Of a DNA stretch of 64,000 bases, positions 16,054-25,407 are shown piece after piece; position 1 is the stretch's first letter; each line of letters starts with the position of its first letter. The stretch is from Dehalococcoidia bacterium. Its GTDB lineage: Bacteria; Chloroflexota; Dehalococcoidia; Tepidiformales; Tepidiformaceae. A program made the position numbers and the translations under genes. The notes under the pieces are model-generated. The model made no database searches. It was not told where the DNA came from and saw nothing but the letters and a program-made list of their open reading frames with translations. The stretch lies in the NCBI GenBank assembly GCA_022826585.1, contig JAJDUR010000032.1:17615-81614 (forward strand), in the 5' to 3' direction.

Positions 16054-17208
16054 CTAGCCGCCGCCACGTCCTTCGCCCCCGGAGCCATGCTCGCCGCCGG
16101 CCTCGTTGCCGTTGCCGCCGGAGCCGTGCTCGCCGCCGGCCTCGTTGCCGCCGCCGCCGGAGCCGTGCTCGCCGCCCCCTTCGGAGCTGCCGACCTCGGC
16201 ATGGGGGACCCAGCCGGTGAACGGCTCTGCCGTCGCCGGCAGGTTGACCGTCCGCACCTCGCCCGGAGCCATGTCCACCGGCGTTGTTGGGCCGAGCTCC
16301 ACTCCGTTGGAGAGGTGTACTTCGATCCTGACCCGGGTCAGGACACTGTTCGTCGTGTTCTCGACGGTGCCGGTGAAGGCGTTGGCCGAGGCGTCGTAGC
16401 TCATGATCAGGCGGGCGCCGCCACGAACCGTGTCGAAGGTCTCATCCAGCGCCAGCATGGCGCCGCTGCCTTCTTCGCCGCCGGCCTCGGAGCCTTCAGC
16501 GCCGCCCTCGGCGGAGCCTTCGCCCCCGGAACCGTGCTCACCGCCGGACTCGCCGCCGGACTCGGCGCCCTCTCCCGAGTGGGGAACGGGGCCGGGGCCG
16601 CTGCAGTCGAACACTTCCATGTGCACGACGTACCCGTCGTAGGCCACGCCCGCCATTCCTGGTTCATCGCCGACGACCAGGACGGAGGTCGCTTGCTGAC
16701 CAGGGTTCAGGTCGCCCAGCTTGTCAGGGCCGAGCTCGCCCACGGTCTGCGCGCCCAACTTCATGTGAGGCTCGGACTGCACGTAGCAGAGCTTCTCCGA
16801 GGTCGCGTTCTGGACGGTGGTGTAGACCGTCCCGGTCGCCTCATCGAACCGAGCGGAGACGGCCAGCCCGCCGAGGTTGCCTTCCCACGACTGCCCGAGC
16901 GGAATGACCGGGCTCGACATGGCAGCTTCGCTGGCTTCGTTGCTTCCGGCGGCTTCAGCGCCCTCGGCGTGGCCGGCGCCCTCGGCGTGGCCCGGCTCAC
17001 CGCCGCCCTCGCCACCTTCGCCCGGGCCGCCATGCTCACCGGGTCCTTCGCGCCCGGAGGCGGCCTCCGTGGCCCCTGAGCGGTCGGAGTCGTGACCGTT
17101 TCCGGCCTCGCTATCGCCCGTGCAGGCCACCAGTACTCCCGCACCGAGTACGGCCGCGAGGACCGACCCAACCAGGAGCGTCTTCGGGAACAGTTTCTTG
17201 AACATCAT
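16054..17208 (-). CDS. repetitive Gly/Glu/His-rich lipoprotein with two FxLYD-like domains
   Basis: A 384-residue protein starting MMFKKLFPKTLLVGSVLAAVLGAGVLVAC, a lipoprotein signal with lipobox LVAC. Next comes an acidic, Gly-rich, low-complexity stretch with HAEGAG repeats; a beta domain (SWEGNLGGLAVSARFDEATGTVYTTVQNATSEKLCYVQ); a second Gly/Glu/His linker with GGEHGSGG; a second similar beta domain (IMSYDASANAFTGTVENTTNSVL); and three 13-residue GEHGSGG repeats. The His/Glu tails could bind metal ions, which is inference. The AAAGGA ribosome-binding site supports this start. It may report to, or be controlled by, the adjacent two-component system. Confidence 0.8.
   Translation of the reverse strand: MMFKKLFPKTLLVGSVLAAVLGAGVLVACTGDSEAGNGHDSDRSGATEAASGREGPGEHGGPGEGGEGGGEPGHAEGAGHAEGAEAAGSNEASEAAMSSPVIPLGQSWEGNLGGLAVSARFDEATGTVYTTVQNATSEKLCYVQSEPHMKLGAQTVGELGPDKLGDLNPGQQATSVLVVGDEPGMAGVAYDGYVVHMEVFDCSGPGPVPHSGEGAESGGESGGEHGSGGEGSAEGGAEGSEAGGEEGSGAMLALDETFDTVRGGARLIMSYDASANAFTGTVENTTNSVLTRVRIEVHLSNGVELGPTTPVDMAPGEVRTVNLPATAEPFTGWVPHAEVGSSEGGGEHGSGGGGNEAGGEHGSGGNGNEAGGEHGSGGEGRGGG
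16081..16175 (-). repeat. 39-bp tandem repeat coding for GEHGSGG units
   Basis: Three copies of a 39-bp unit start at 16081, 16120 and 16159. Each encodes GEHGSGG plus a short linker with NEAG in the C-terminal tail of the lipoprotein. It is an in-frame coding repeat, open to slippage. Confidence 0.8.
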
Positions 17209-17510
17209 CACATCAGTCCTTTCATCCGTGATGCTGTTCACGCTAGGAAGCAAATGTCGCAGAAATATGTCGGGCGCTAGCTGTTTCGTCCCGGCAGGGC
17301 GCCCGGGTCGTGCCCACACCACCGCTGCTGCTCAAGGCGACCGGCTCCTCGCGGATCACGCGAGGCAACCACCTCGAGCCGCCATCCCCTCGCGAGGTTG
17401 AAGCCGCCCGGCCGGTGCAGTCATCGCCCTGGGGCTTCTCACCAGACCCGGGGAGACAGGGGCCGGACGCGAGGGAAGCCACCGCTACCAGGTGAAGCAC
17501 GAAGGGCGGT
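17209..17510. other. 302-base gap: lipoprotein promoter region and tRNA 3' flank
   Basis: No gene is supported. The lipoprotein-proximal end is unusually A/T-rich. It holds a minus-strand TAGCGT -10 candidate (17240-17245) and two ATGTCG copies 13 bases apart (17254-17259 and 17267-17272), possible response-regulator half-sites. A 7-bp hairpin CCTCGCG-N5-CGCGAGG at 17347-17365 may end the tRNA-Arg transcript. Confidence 0.4.
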
Positions 17511-17585
17511 TGGTACCCCCGAGAGGACTCGAACCTCTGCCTTCGGCTCCGGAGGCCGACACTCTATCCGCTGAGCTACGGGGGC
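17511..17585 (-). tRNA. tRNA-Arg (anticodon CCG)
   Basis: 75 nt on the minus strand. Acceptor GCCCCCG pairs with CGGGGGT with a G-U at the end; the D arm contains AGCTCAGCGGATAGAG; anticodon stem-loop TCGGC-CTCCGGA-GCCGA gives CCG; the T arm contains GGTTCGAGTCC. The 3' CCA is encoded. A TACGAT -10 box lies at 17599-17604, 13 bases upstream. Confidence 0.95.
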
Positions 17586-17703
17586 CCGGCGAGGCTCGAT
17601 CGTAGCGCGTCGGGGGCGCTCCCGCACGAGCCTCGACCGCTCCGGCGGGAGTGCTACGATCTGCGGCACGTACCCCCGGACCTCCGGAAAGGAACCCGTT
17701 CCC

Positions 17704-18006
17704 ATGCCCATCTACGAATTCAACTGCCCCGAGTGCGGGAAGGTCTTCGAGCGCAAGCGGCCGGTCGAGAAGGCCAGCCAGGGCGCTCGCTGCCCGGAAT
17801 GCGGCAAGAACGCACAGCGCATCTTCGGCGCGGCGATCATCGGCGTGGGCGGCGGCGACGACTTCGGCGACCTCGGGGATCTGGGCGACCTTGGCGGCAT
17901 GCCCGACATGGGAGCGGGGATGCCCGGCATGGGCGGCATGCCTGGCATGGGCGGCGGCATGCCCGGCATGGAAGGGCTCGACATGGGCGGCGACCTCGAC
18001 TTCTAG
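17704..18006 (+). CDS. FmdB-family zinc-ribbon protein
   Basis: A 100-residue protein. MPIYEFNCPECGKVFERKRPVE and ARCPECGKNAQRIF give a CxxC-CxxC zinc ribbon, typical of FmdB regulators and short zinc-ribbon proteins. The second half is low-complexity: DFGDLGDLGDLGG, then MPGMGG-type repeats ending GLDMGGDLDF. The tail is flexible and acidic. A regulatory or structural role is possible but unknown. The ribosome-binding site GGAAAGGA and the -10 box TACGAT (17655-17660) support the start. Confidence 0.85.
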   Translation: MPIYEFNCPECGKVFERKRPVEKASQGARCPECGKNAQRIFGAAIIGVGGGDDFGDLGDLGDLGGMPDMGAGMPGMGGMPGMGGGMPGMEGLDMGGDLDF

Positions 18007-18024
18007 GGCCCGGCCCGGCGCCGC

Positions 18025-18969
18025 CTAGTACGGATCGCGGCGCGAGAAGATGCGCCGCGGGTTCTCCAGCATCATCGCGTCGATCTGTTTCTCCGTGACG
18101 CCGCGCTCGCGCAGGGCGGGAAGCACGTCGTTGGAGATGTGGAGGAAGTGCCAGTTGGGCGCCCACTCCCGGGACGAGGCGCGGGGCATGGTGTCCATGA
18201 AGCAGTTGGTGTCGTGCGAGAGCACCATGCCCTCGGCGTAGCCCATCTCGCAGAGCCGGACGATGGTCTCGATGCGCCCCTCGGTGTTGAGGGTACGGTC
18301 GATGCCGAAGCGGTCCATGCCGATGGCGCTGCCCCGGTCCATGATGCGCGAGAGGTAGCCGGTATCGGCGCTGTCGCCGGAGTGGCCGATAACGACGCGC
18401 GTGAGGTCGACGCCCTCGCTCTCGAAGACATCCTGCTGGGCAAGCCCGGACTCGGTGGAGACATCGGTGTGGGTGCTGATGGGCACGCCGGTGCGGCGGT
18501 GGGCGCGGGCGCCCGCGCGCAGCATGACCTCGTTCACCTCGTCGACAGTGGGCTGGGTGGCGAGCTTGATAACGCCGGCGCGGACGTCGCTGCCCTCGAT
18601 GCCCTGCTCGATGTCGCGCACGAAGAGGTCGGCGATGGCGTCGCTGTCCATCTGGAGGAAGAGGTTGGGAGGCTGCCGCCAGACGCCGGTGCACATGACG
18701 ATGTTGAGGTCGACCTGGCGGGCGACCTCGGAGACCATGGCGGCATCGCGGCCGAGGTCGATGGTGGTGAGGTCGACGATGGAGTCGATGCCGGCGGCCT
18801 TCAGCTCGCGGAAGCGCTCGACGGCGTTGGCGACCTCGGCGTCGCGGTCCCAGAGCTCGGGCCAGTTCTCGAACACGCCCGGCGAGCGGATGAAGACGTG
18901 CTCGTGCATGAGGGTGGCGCCGAGTTCGCTGTGGTCGATGGCGCCGGCGGCGGTGGGGATGGTGACCAT
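18025..18969 (-). CDS. phosphotriesterase-like lactonase/hydrolase
   Basis: A 314-residue amidohydrolase-superfamily TIM barrel. Metal ligands by family position: HEH in LMHEHVFIRS, the bridging Lys in VRAGVIKLATQ, His in PISTHTD, His in VVIGHSGDS and Asp in VLSHDTN. Family members hydrolyse lactones, phosphotriesters or related esters; in a catabolic setting a lactonase is likelier. A TATACT -10 box on the minus strand lies at 19004-19009. The product is soluble and without a signal peptide. Confidence 0.9.
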   Translation of the reverse strand: MVTIPTAAGAIDHSELGATLMHEHVFIRSPGVFENWPELWDRDAEVANAVERFRELKAAGIDSIVDLTTIDLGRDAAMVSEVARQVDLNIVMCTGVWRQPPNLFLQMDSDAIADLFVRDIEQGIEGSDVRAGVIKLATQPTVDEVNEVMLRAGARAHRRTGVPISTHTDVSTESGLAQQDVFESEGVDLTRVVIGHSGDSADTGYLSRIMDRGSAIGMDRFGIDRTLNTEGRIETIVRLCEMGYAEGMVLSHDTNCFMDTMPRASSREWAPNWHFLHISNDVLPALRERGVTEKQIDAMMLENPRRIFSRRDPY

Positions 18970-19026
18970 GCCTTCCTCCGTGACCGAATCGCTGGCGGGC
19001 GGCAGTATACGGGCCGGGGGAGGGCC

Positions 19027-19446
19027 ATGGACCCTGCGATGGCAGAGCTGGTGGCGGCCGATCAGATCCCGTACTGGTCACTGCTCGGCATCGAACTCGT
19101 GGACGCCGAGCGAGGGCATGTGAAGCTGCGGCTGCCGATGGAGGCGAAGTTGGCCACCCGCCGCCCCGACGTGATGCACGGCGGCGCGATCGCGTCGCTA
19201 GTCGACGCCGCTTCGGGCTCGGCGGTGGCGACGCTGCGGGATCCGGAGGACGACACCTGGGCGGGGCACGCGACGACCGACCTGAACGTGTCGTACCTGC
19301 GGGCAGTGCGCGGGGAGGCGACGGCCGAGGGGCGGGTGCTGCGAGCGGGCCGGACAACGGTCTTCGTGGCGGTGGAAGTGCGGGACGAGTCGGGGGAGCT
19401 GGCGGCGGCGGGACGCGTCACCTACGCCATCGCCCGTCGATCCTGA
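19027..19446 (+). CDS. PaaI-family hotdog thioesterase
   Basis: A 139-residue hotdog-fold protein. MHGGAIASLVDAASGSAVATL carries the HGG and the Asp of PaaI-type acyl-CoA thioesterases; TTDLNVSYLRAVRGEATAEGRVLRAGRTTVFVAVEV follows with the usual strands. It should hydrolyse aryl- or acyl-CoA esters. Start chosen at MDPAMAELV behind GGGGGAGGG; the longer open frame upstream is antisense to the lactonase gene. Confidence 0.9.
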   Translation: MDPAMAELVAADQIPYWSLLGIELVDAERGHVKLRLPMEAKLATRRPDVMHGGAIASLVDAASGSAVATLRDPEDDTWAGHATTDLNVSYLRAVRGEATAEGRVLRAGRTTVFVAVEVRDESGELAAAGRVTYAIARRS

Positions 19447-19512
19447 GCACGGGGGCGCGGGCGCCTGCTATCGTGAGGGGCGGCCCCCGCAGGGGGTCGA
19501 GGAGGGTGGCCG

Positions 19513-19845
19513 GTGGGCGCCAGTGACTTCCAGAACCTGACCGAGATCGAGCAGCTCGACGACTGGTTCGAGCGCTCGCGCGAGCGGGACGTCGTGCTGT
19601 TCCTGCACGACTACTGGTGTCCCATCTCCAGCCGCGCCTACGACGAGATGTCGCTCGTCGAGGGCGAGATCGCCCTCATCGACGTATCCGAGGGGCGCGA
19701 ACTGACACGCTCGATCGAAGCGCGCACGGGCGTGAAGCACGAGTCGCCGCAGGTGCTGATCCTGCGGGACGCGCGGGCGCGGTGGGCGGCCTCGCACGGG
19801 AGCATCACGCAACAGGCCGTGGGCGAGGCGATCACCACGCCCTAG
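19513..19845 (+). CDS. monothiol bacilliredoxin BrxC/YtxJ-like protein
   Basis: A 110-residue thioredoxin-fold protein with a GTG start. FLHDYWCPISSRAYDEM matches the single-cysteine (T)CPIS motif of YtxJ/BrxC, and SPQVLILRDARARWAASHGSIT matches the cis-Pro and C-terminal region. In Firmicutes these proteins remove bacillithiol from oxidised protein thiols. The presence here hints at bacillithiol or a similar thiol, which the window does not otherwise show. Confidence 0.8.
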   Translation: MGASDFQNLTEIEQLDDWFERSRERDVVLFLHDYWCPISSRAYDEMSLVEGEIALIDVSEGRELTRSIEARTGVKHESPQVLILRDARARWAASHGSITQQAVGEAITTP

Positions 19846-19866
19846 CGGCTGCCGAGGGCAGGGGAA

Positions 19867-20379
19867 TCAGCGCGACTCCCGCAGGCTTTCGCTGCTACGG
19901 TCGAGCGCTTCGAGGACGGCGCGGATGTCGGCCTGCAGCTTCTCGATAACGGAGACGGCGTAGCTATCGGCGTCCTGGAGCTGGCTGGCGGCGGCCTGGG
20001 CGGCCTCGCTCAGGTGCGCGGCGGCCGTGGCGTCGGCGTCGGCGATGGTCTGCCGGGCGCGCGCCTCGCTGCCGATAATGATCTCCTGGCTGCGCTTCTC
20101 CGCTTCCTGGACGACGGCCGTCTGGCTCACGAGGCGGGCCCGTTCCCGCTCCGCCTCCTCGATCAGGGCCTGGCCATGCTCCTTGGCGTCGCGCAGGAGC
20201 TGCTCGCGCTGCTCGAGCACCTGGGCGGCCTGGCGCACGTTCTCGGGAACGGCGAGGCGGAGCTGATCGACGAGGTCGAGGATGGCGCGGCGCTCGATCA
20301 CGAGGTTGCCTCCCACGGGAAGGCGGCGCGCCTGCACGACGACGGACTCGAGGCTTGCGATGAGGTCGAGGAGTTCCAG
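19867..20379 (-). CDS. coiled-coil ATPase/DivIVA-like protein with probable CTG start
   Basis: A 170-residue, mostly helical protein: LELLDLIASLESVVVQARRLPVGGNLVIERRAILDLVDQLRLAVPENVRQA, then a long coiled coil (VLEQREQLLRDAKEHGQALIEEAERERARLVS and onward). Similar proteins are often found beside coaD in Chloroflexota and Actinobacteria, with unknown function, possibly in cell-envelope or division work. No ATG, GTG or TTG exists before the conserved N terminus, but CTG at 20377-20379 follows a perfect GGGGAGG with a 6-base spacer. The in-frame ATG upstream is inside coaD. Confidence 0.75.
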   Translation of the reverse strand: MELLDLIASLESVVVQARRLPVGGNLVIERRAILDLVDQLRLAVPENVRQAAQVLEQREQLLRDAKEHGQALIEEAERERARLVSQTAVVQEAEKRSQEIIIGSEARARQTIADADATAAAHLSEAAQAAASQLQDADSYAVSVIEKLQADIRAVLEALDRSSESLRESR

Positions 20380-20398
20380 CGGGGGCCTCCCCTGCGAG

Positions 20399-20884
20399 CT
20401 AGCGGTTGAGCCCGACCCGGTCGCGGATGGCGGCGCGCACATGGTCGGGAACCAGGCCGTCCACGTCGTAGCCGAGCTGGGAAACCTCCCGCACACGGCT
20501 CGCGCTCACGTAGATGTACTCGTGGTTGGTCATCAGGTACACGGACTCGATGGAGGGCGCCATCTTGCGGTTCATGAGGGCCATATCGAACTCGTACTCG
20601 AAATCGCCGCCACCGCGGATGCCGCGAACGATGGCGACGGCGCCCCTGTTCTTGGCGAACTCGACGGTGAGGCCCTCGAGCATCTCCACTTCGACGTTCG
20701 GGAGTTCCTTGACCGCCTCGCGGAAGAGCTCGATTCGCTCCTCGCAGGTGAACATGGCGCTCTTATCGCGGCCGCGGATAACGGCCACGATGACCTGGTC
20801 GAAGAGACCGGTCATGCGCTTGACGAGGTCCAGGTGCCCGTTGGTCACGGGATCGAAGGCACCCGGGAAGATCGCGGTTCTCAT
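20399..20884 (-). CDS. coaD: phosphopantetheine adenylyltransferase
   Basis: A 161-residue enzyme of the normal family length. AIFPGAFDPVTNGHLDLVKR carries the TxGH nucleotidyltransferase motif, VEFAKNRGAVAIVRGIRGGGDFEYEFDMALMNRKM is the substrate-binding core, and YIYVSASRVREVSQLG stands for the usual ISSTxxR. It makes dephospho-CoA from ATP and phosphopantetheine. The start overlaps the rsmD stop by four bases, the common rsmD-coaD order. Confidence 0.96.
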   Translation of the reverse strand: MRTAIFPGAFDPVTNGHLDLVKRMTGLFDQVIVAVIRGRDKSAMFTCEERIELFREAVKELPNVEVEMLEGLTVEFAKNRGAVAIVRGIRGGGDFEYEFDMALMNRKMAPSIESVYLMTNHEYIYVSASRVREVSQLGYDVDGLVPDHVRAAIRDRVGLNR

Positions 20885-21441
20885 GCACCCTCCAACGCCA
20901 CGAAAAACGCCACGGCGGTATCGCCGTAGACCCGCCGATCGGACAACGTGAGGCCGAGCGGGCGTTCCGGCGGATTGTATCGGCTCCGGTGCTCATAGAC
21001 GACCAGACCGTCCTCGGCGAGGAGCGGCGCCAGCTCGGCAAGCGTCGGCAGGGCCTGCTCGGAGTCGTAGGGGGGATCGCAGAAGATGAGGTGGAAGGGG
21101 CCGTCGAGGGAGCCCAGCGCGCCGGGCAAGGCGCCGCGGACGACCGAGCCCTGCCCGGACAGTTCGGCGCGAGCGAGGCTCTGGACGATGGCGCGGGCGG
21201 CGGGGCGGTGGCTCTCGACGAAGACGCCGCGGGCGGCCCCGCGGCTGAGCGCTTCGATGCCGAGCGCGCCCGTTCCCGCGAAGAGATCGAGCACGTCGGC
21301 GCCGTCGATACGGGCAGCGAGGACGTTAAAGATGGCTTCACGCACGTGGGCGCTGGTGGGGCGCAGGCGGGCGCCCCCGGCCTCGGCCAGCTGGAAGCCC
21401 TTGAGGGCGCCACCGGTTATGCGGACACGCGCCTGGGGCAC
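20881..21441 (-). CDS. rsmD: 16S rRNA (guanine966-N2)-methyltransferase
   Basis: A 186-residue enzyme. RITGGALKGFQL and RPTSAHVREAIFNVL are conserved N-terminal segments; VLDLFAGTGALGIEALSRGA binds SAM; LIFCDPPYDSEQ is the catalytic DPPY motif. It methylates G966 of 16S rRNA. The gene abuts the GH18-like gene upstream on the same strand, with one stop immediately before the other start, so the four genes from 23034 down to 19867 may be one operon. Confidence 0.95.
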   Translation of the reverse strand: MPQARVRITGGALKGFQLAEAGGARLRPTSAHVREAIFNVLAARIDGADVLDLFAGTGALGIEALSRGAARGVFVESHRPAARAIVQSLARAELSGQGSVVRGALPGALGSLDGPFHLIFCDPPYDSEQALPTLAELAPLLAEDGLVVYEHRSRYNPPERPLGLTLSDRRVYGDTAVAFFVALEGA

Positions 21442-23034
21442 TCAGGGAGTCTCCTCGACCGGCTCGGCCTCCAGCGACTCCAGATAGAGAACGATGCGGC
21501 TCTCAAAGCGCTCGACGCCATCGGTGAGGGTGAGGGTAACGGTGTAGGAGCCGGCCTCGAGGGGCGCCTGCCAGGTCACGAGGCCGCGCTCGCCCCCCAC
21601 GAGGTTCCCGGCCGTGACTTCCCACCGGGGCAGGAGCCGGGCCTGGCTGGGCTGCAGCAGGACCGGCTGGCCGGACGCCACGAAGGGCTCGACCGCGGTC
21701 CAGATGTTCCCGAGGAAGACGTCGTCGCTGGAGTCCTCGACGGCGAGGCCGCCGAGGCCGTACACACTCACGAACTGGAGCTTGAAGCCGGCGCTGAACA
21801 TGTTCTCGATCCAGATGGTGCGCCCGCCGTTCAGCTTGTAGGTGAAGGCCACGGTCGCGGTCTCGGGCTGCCACTTGATACCGCTCAACCCTTCGTCCCG
21901 GTCGATGTTGACGGCGACGACCTGGATGTCGCCCCCCGCAGCCATGTTCTCGCTGCGGATGGCGAGCTTGCTGGCAACGGTCATAGCTTCCGTGAGGGTG
22001 AGGGCGCGCACGCCATCGGCCGATTTCTCGGAGGCGTAGGGGGTAATCGTGAGAATGACCTTGGCCGGGTCAACCACGGCGGTGATGTGATCGAGGATGT
22101 CCGGCAGGTGCAGGCGGTAGGTGCTCTGGTCGCGAATGGGGGCAATCTTGATGAGGTCGGCGGACTGGCCGAGGGCGGCCCAGTCGTAGGCGCCCTCATC
22201 GATGCGGTCGATGGCCTTCAGGGGGGCCGGCAGCGTCAGGGTCAGCGTCTTGCCCTGGGCATGCAGCCCTTCCGCCAACTCGGAAATGAGCAGGGTGAAG
22301 GACGTTCGGTGGTCGGCCCGCAGGTCGAGGTAGGCGATGTCGATGCCCGCGAGGCGGTGGGCGGCCACTCGCTGGAGGATCTGGCGGACATGGTTAGTAC
22401 GGTCCGCACCCGTGGAGAGGATGTTGTCGACGTTGGGGACGGAACCGTCGATCTCGGAGGAGGCGGAGATGACGGGGTAGTGCACGGCGGTCGTGGCGGG
22501 GCGGGGGCTTGGCTGGCCCTGGAGCGAGCCATCGGGGGCAGGGGTGAAGTCGAACGTGTGCACCACGGTGGCGAGGAGAGCGGCGGTCGGGTGGAGGACT
22601 TCCCCGGGCCTCAGGTAGGCGACCACCTGGCGCCCTTCGTTGAGCCTGCGGAAGACGGCGAGGTACTGCGGGGGGTCGGAAAAGAGGCCCGTGGCGTGCT
22701 CGCCGGTCTCATCCAGGGTGACGCTGGCGACGGGCTCCCAGAGCTGGCTCTCGGTGCTGTAGCCGTAAATGCTGAGCCCGCGGGAGTCGGTCGTCGGCGC
22801 CTCGAGGGGGACGGTGACCTGCAGATCGGAGCCGTCGGGAAGCGGTTCGGCATCGGGGTTCCGCTCGAACAGCCTGCTGTGCTGTTCGAAGTCGGCGGGG
22901 ATGTCGATCGTGGCGAGGATGCTCTCGCAGTAGGCCTCGGTGCAGTCGGGGGAGCCGCGGCCGAAGAAGAACCAGGCAAGGATGCCGATCGCCAGCACCG
23001 TGATCGCGATCACGGCAAGGACGATGTAGCGCAT
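21442..23034 (-). CDS. membrane-anchored GH18-like TIM-barrel protein
   Basis: A 530-residue protein with an N-terminal helix (YIVLAVIAITVLAIGILAWFFFG) and a large external part. LAGIDIAYLDLRADHRTSFTLLISELAEGLHAQGKTLTLTLPAP resembles strand 4 of GH18 barrels, but the catalytic Glu of DxxDxDxE is absent. It may bind carbohydrate rather than cut it. The C terminus (WQAPLEAGSYTVTLTLTDGVERFESRIVLYL) is an Ig/PKD-like beta domain. The start is ambiguous: a GTG 87 bases upstream would add a Gly-rich cytoplasmic tail, and neither start has a clear ribosome-binding site. Confidence 0.75.
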   Translation of the reverse strand: MRYIVLAVIAITVLAIGILAWFFFGRGSPDCTEAYCESILATIDIPADFEQHSRLFERNPDAEPLPDGSDLQVTVPLEAPTTDSRGLSIYGYSTESQLWEPVASVTLDETGEHATGLFSDPPQYLAVFRRLNEGRQVVAYLRPGEVLHPTAALLATVVHTFDFTPAPDGSLQGQPSPRPATTAVHYPVISASSEIDGSVPNVDNILSTGADRTNHVRQILQRVAAHRLAGIDIAYLDLRADHRTSFTLLISELAEGLHAQGKTLTLTLPAPLKAIDRIDEGAYDWAALGQSADLIKIAPIRDQSTYRLHLPDILDHITAVVDPAKVILTITPYASEKSADGVRALTLTEAMTVASKLAIRSENMAAGGDIQVVAVNIDRDEGLSGIKWQPETATVAFTYKLNGGRTIWIENMFSAGFKLQFVSVYGLGGLAVEDSSDDVFLGNIWTAVEPFVASGQPVLLQPSQARLLPRWEVTAGNLVGGERGLVTWQAPLEAGSYTVTLTLTDGVERFESRIVLYLESLEAEPVEETP

Positions 23035-23320
23035 GGGAGAGGCGCCGCCGCGACCACCGGAGAGGGTGGCGCCCTGCACGGCTCCGCCGGCGTACCCCCG
23101 GCGAGGGCCCGGCCGGATCACGACCGCACCGCGGGACGGCGTGGCCTGCAGCCCGCTCCGGGGGTGGCCATCGGGACGAACGACGCACGCATCGAGAGGG
23201 ATTATCCCCTACGCGCGGCCAATATCCAGAACGGGAGGCGCAACCGTCGGTGCGGTATACTGCTGTCTCCGCGAGCGGCCTCCCTGTGAGGCGGCTCGTG
23301 TGCGTAAGGGCGACGAATTC
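23035..23320. other. divergent promoter region, GH18-like gene and greA
   Basis: No gene is supported. TATACT (23256-23261) is a good -10 candidate for greA. No hairpin of note is seen. Confidence 0.45.
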
Positions 23321-23788
23321 ATGCCACAAGAACCCGTGCCGATGACGAAGGAAGGCGTCGCCAAGCTCCAGGAGGAGCTTGACAGCCTGAAGGCGGATCG
23401 CAAAGTCGTTGCGGACCACATCCACAAGGCGCGCGAGCTGGGCACGAGCCAGAACGACGCCGAATACGACAACGCGAAGCAGGAGCAGAGCCTGCTCGAG
23501 GGGAAGATCCTGAACGTCGAGGATCTCCTGCGGCGCGCGGTCATCATCGACGAGGAGGGGGCGCACCACGCCTCGCGCGTGGTCGTGGGCAGCGGCGTAA
23601 AGGTGCGGCAGGGGCGCAAGACCCTGCACTACCAGATCGTCGGCCCGCCGGAGGCGAACGCCTCCCAGGGACGCATCTCGAACGAGTCGCCCATCGGAGC
23701 GGCCCTGCTGGGCCGGTCGAAGGGCGAGGAGGTCGAGATCACAGTCCCCAGTGGCACCATCAAGCTGAAGGTGCTCGATATCGACTAA
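23321..23788 (+). CDS. greA: transcription elongation factor GreA, variant coiled-coil tip
   Basis: A 155-residue GreA: N-terminal coiled coil (MTKEGVAKLQEELDSLKADRKVVADHIHKAREL), then VGSGVKVRQGRKTLHYQIVGPPEANASQGRISNESPIGAALLGRSKGEEVEI, the FKBP-like domain. GreA inserts the coil into the RNA polymerase channel to stimulate transcript cleavage. The tip, where Escherichia coli has GDLKENAEY with the functional Asp41 and Glu44, reads GTSQNDAEY, so both acids are replaced. The ATG at 23321 is used; a second in-frame ATG is seven codons later. Confidence 0.93.
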   Translation: MPQEPVPMTKEGVAKLQEELDSLKADRKVVADHIHKARELGTSQNDAEYDNAKQEQSLLEGKILNVEDLLRRAVIIDEEGAHHASRVVVGSGVKVRQGRKTLHYQIVGPPEANASQGRISNESPIGAALLGRSKGEEVEITVPSGTIKLKVLDID

Positions 23789-23868
23789 CCGGCGGCGCCA
23801 CGGTCACAGCCGGTGAGGGTCGCCAACGCGCGGCCCTCTTTGCTGCGAGAATCAGGACGAAGGTCAGG

Positions 23869-25403
<1,535 letters not shown>

Positions 25404-25407
<4 letters not shown>

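Noticed and set aside
16081..16175. Tandem 39-bp repeats considered as a CRISPR-like array
   Set aside because: Units are contiguous, in frame and encode GEHGSGG; there are no unique spacers and no cas genes.
20989..23289. 766-codon plus-strand frame antisense to rsmD and the GH18-like gene
   Set aside because: It is antisense to two well-supported genes; the Asp/Gly/Val-rich translation is the mirror of GC-rich coding DNA.
23035..23320. Small gene in the divergent gap before greA
   Set aside because: Frames present are short, lack ribosome-binding sites and have no coding pattern.
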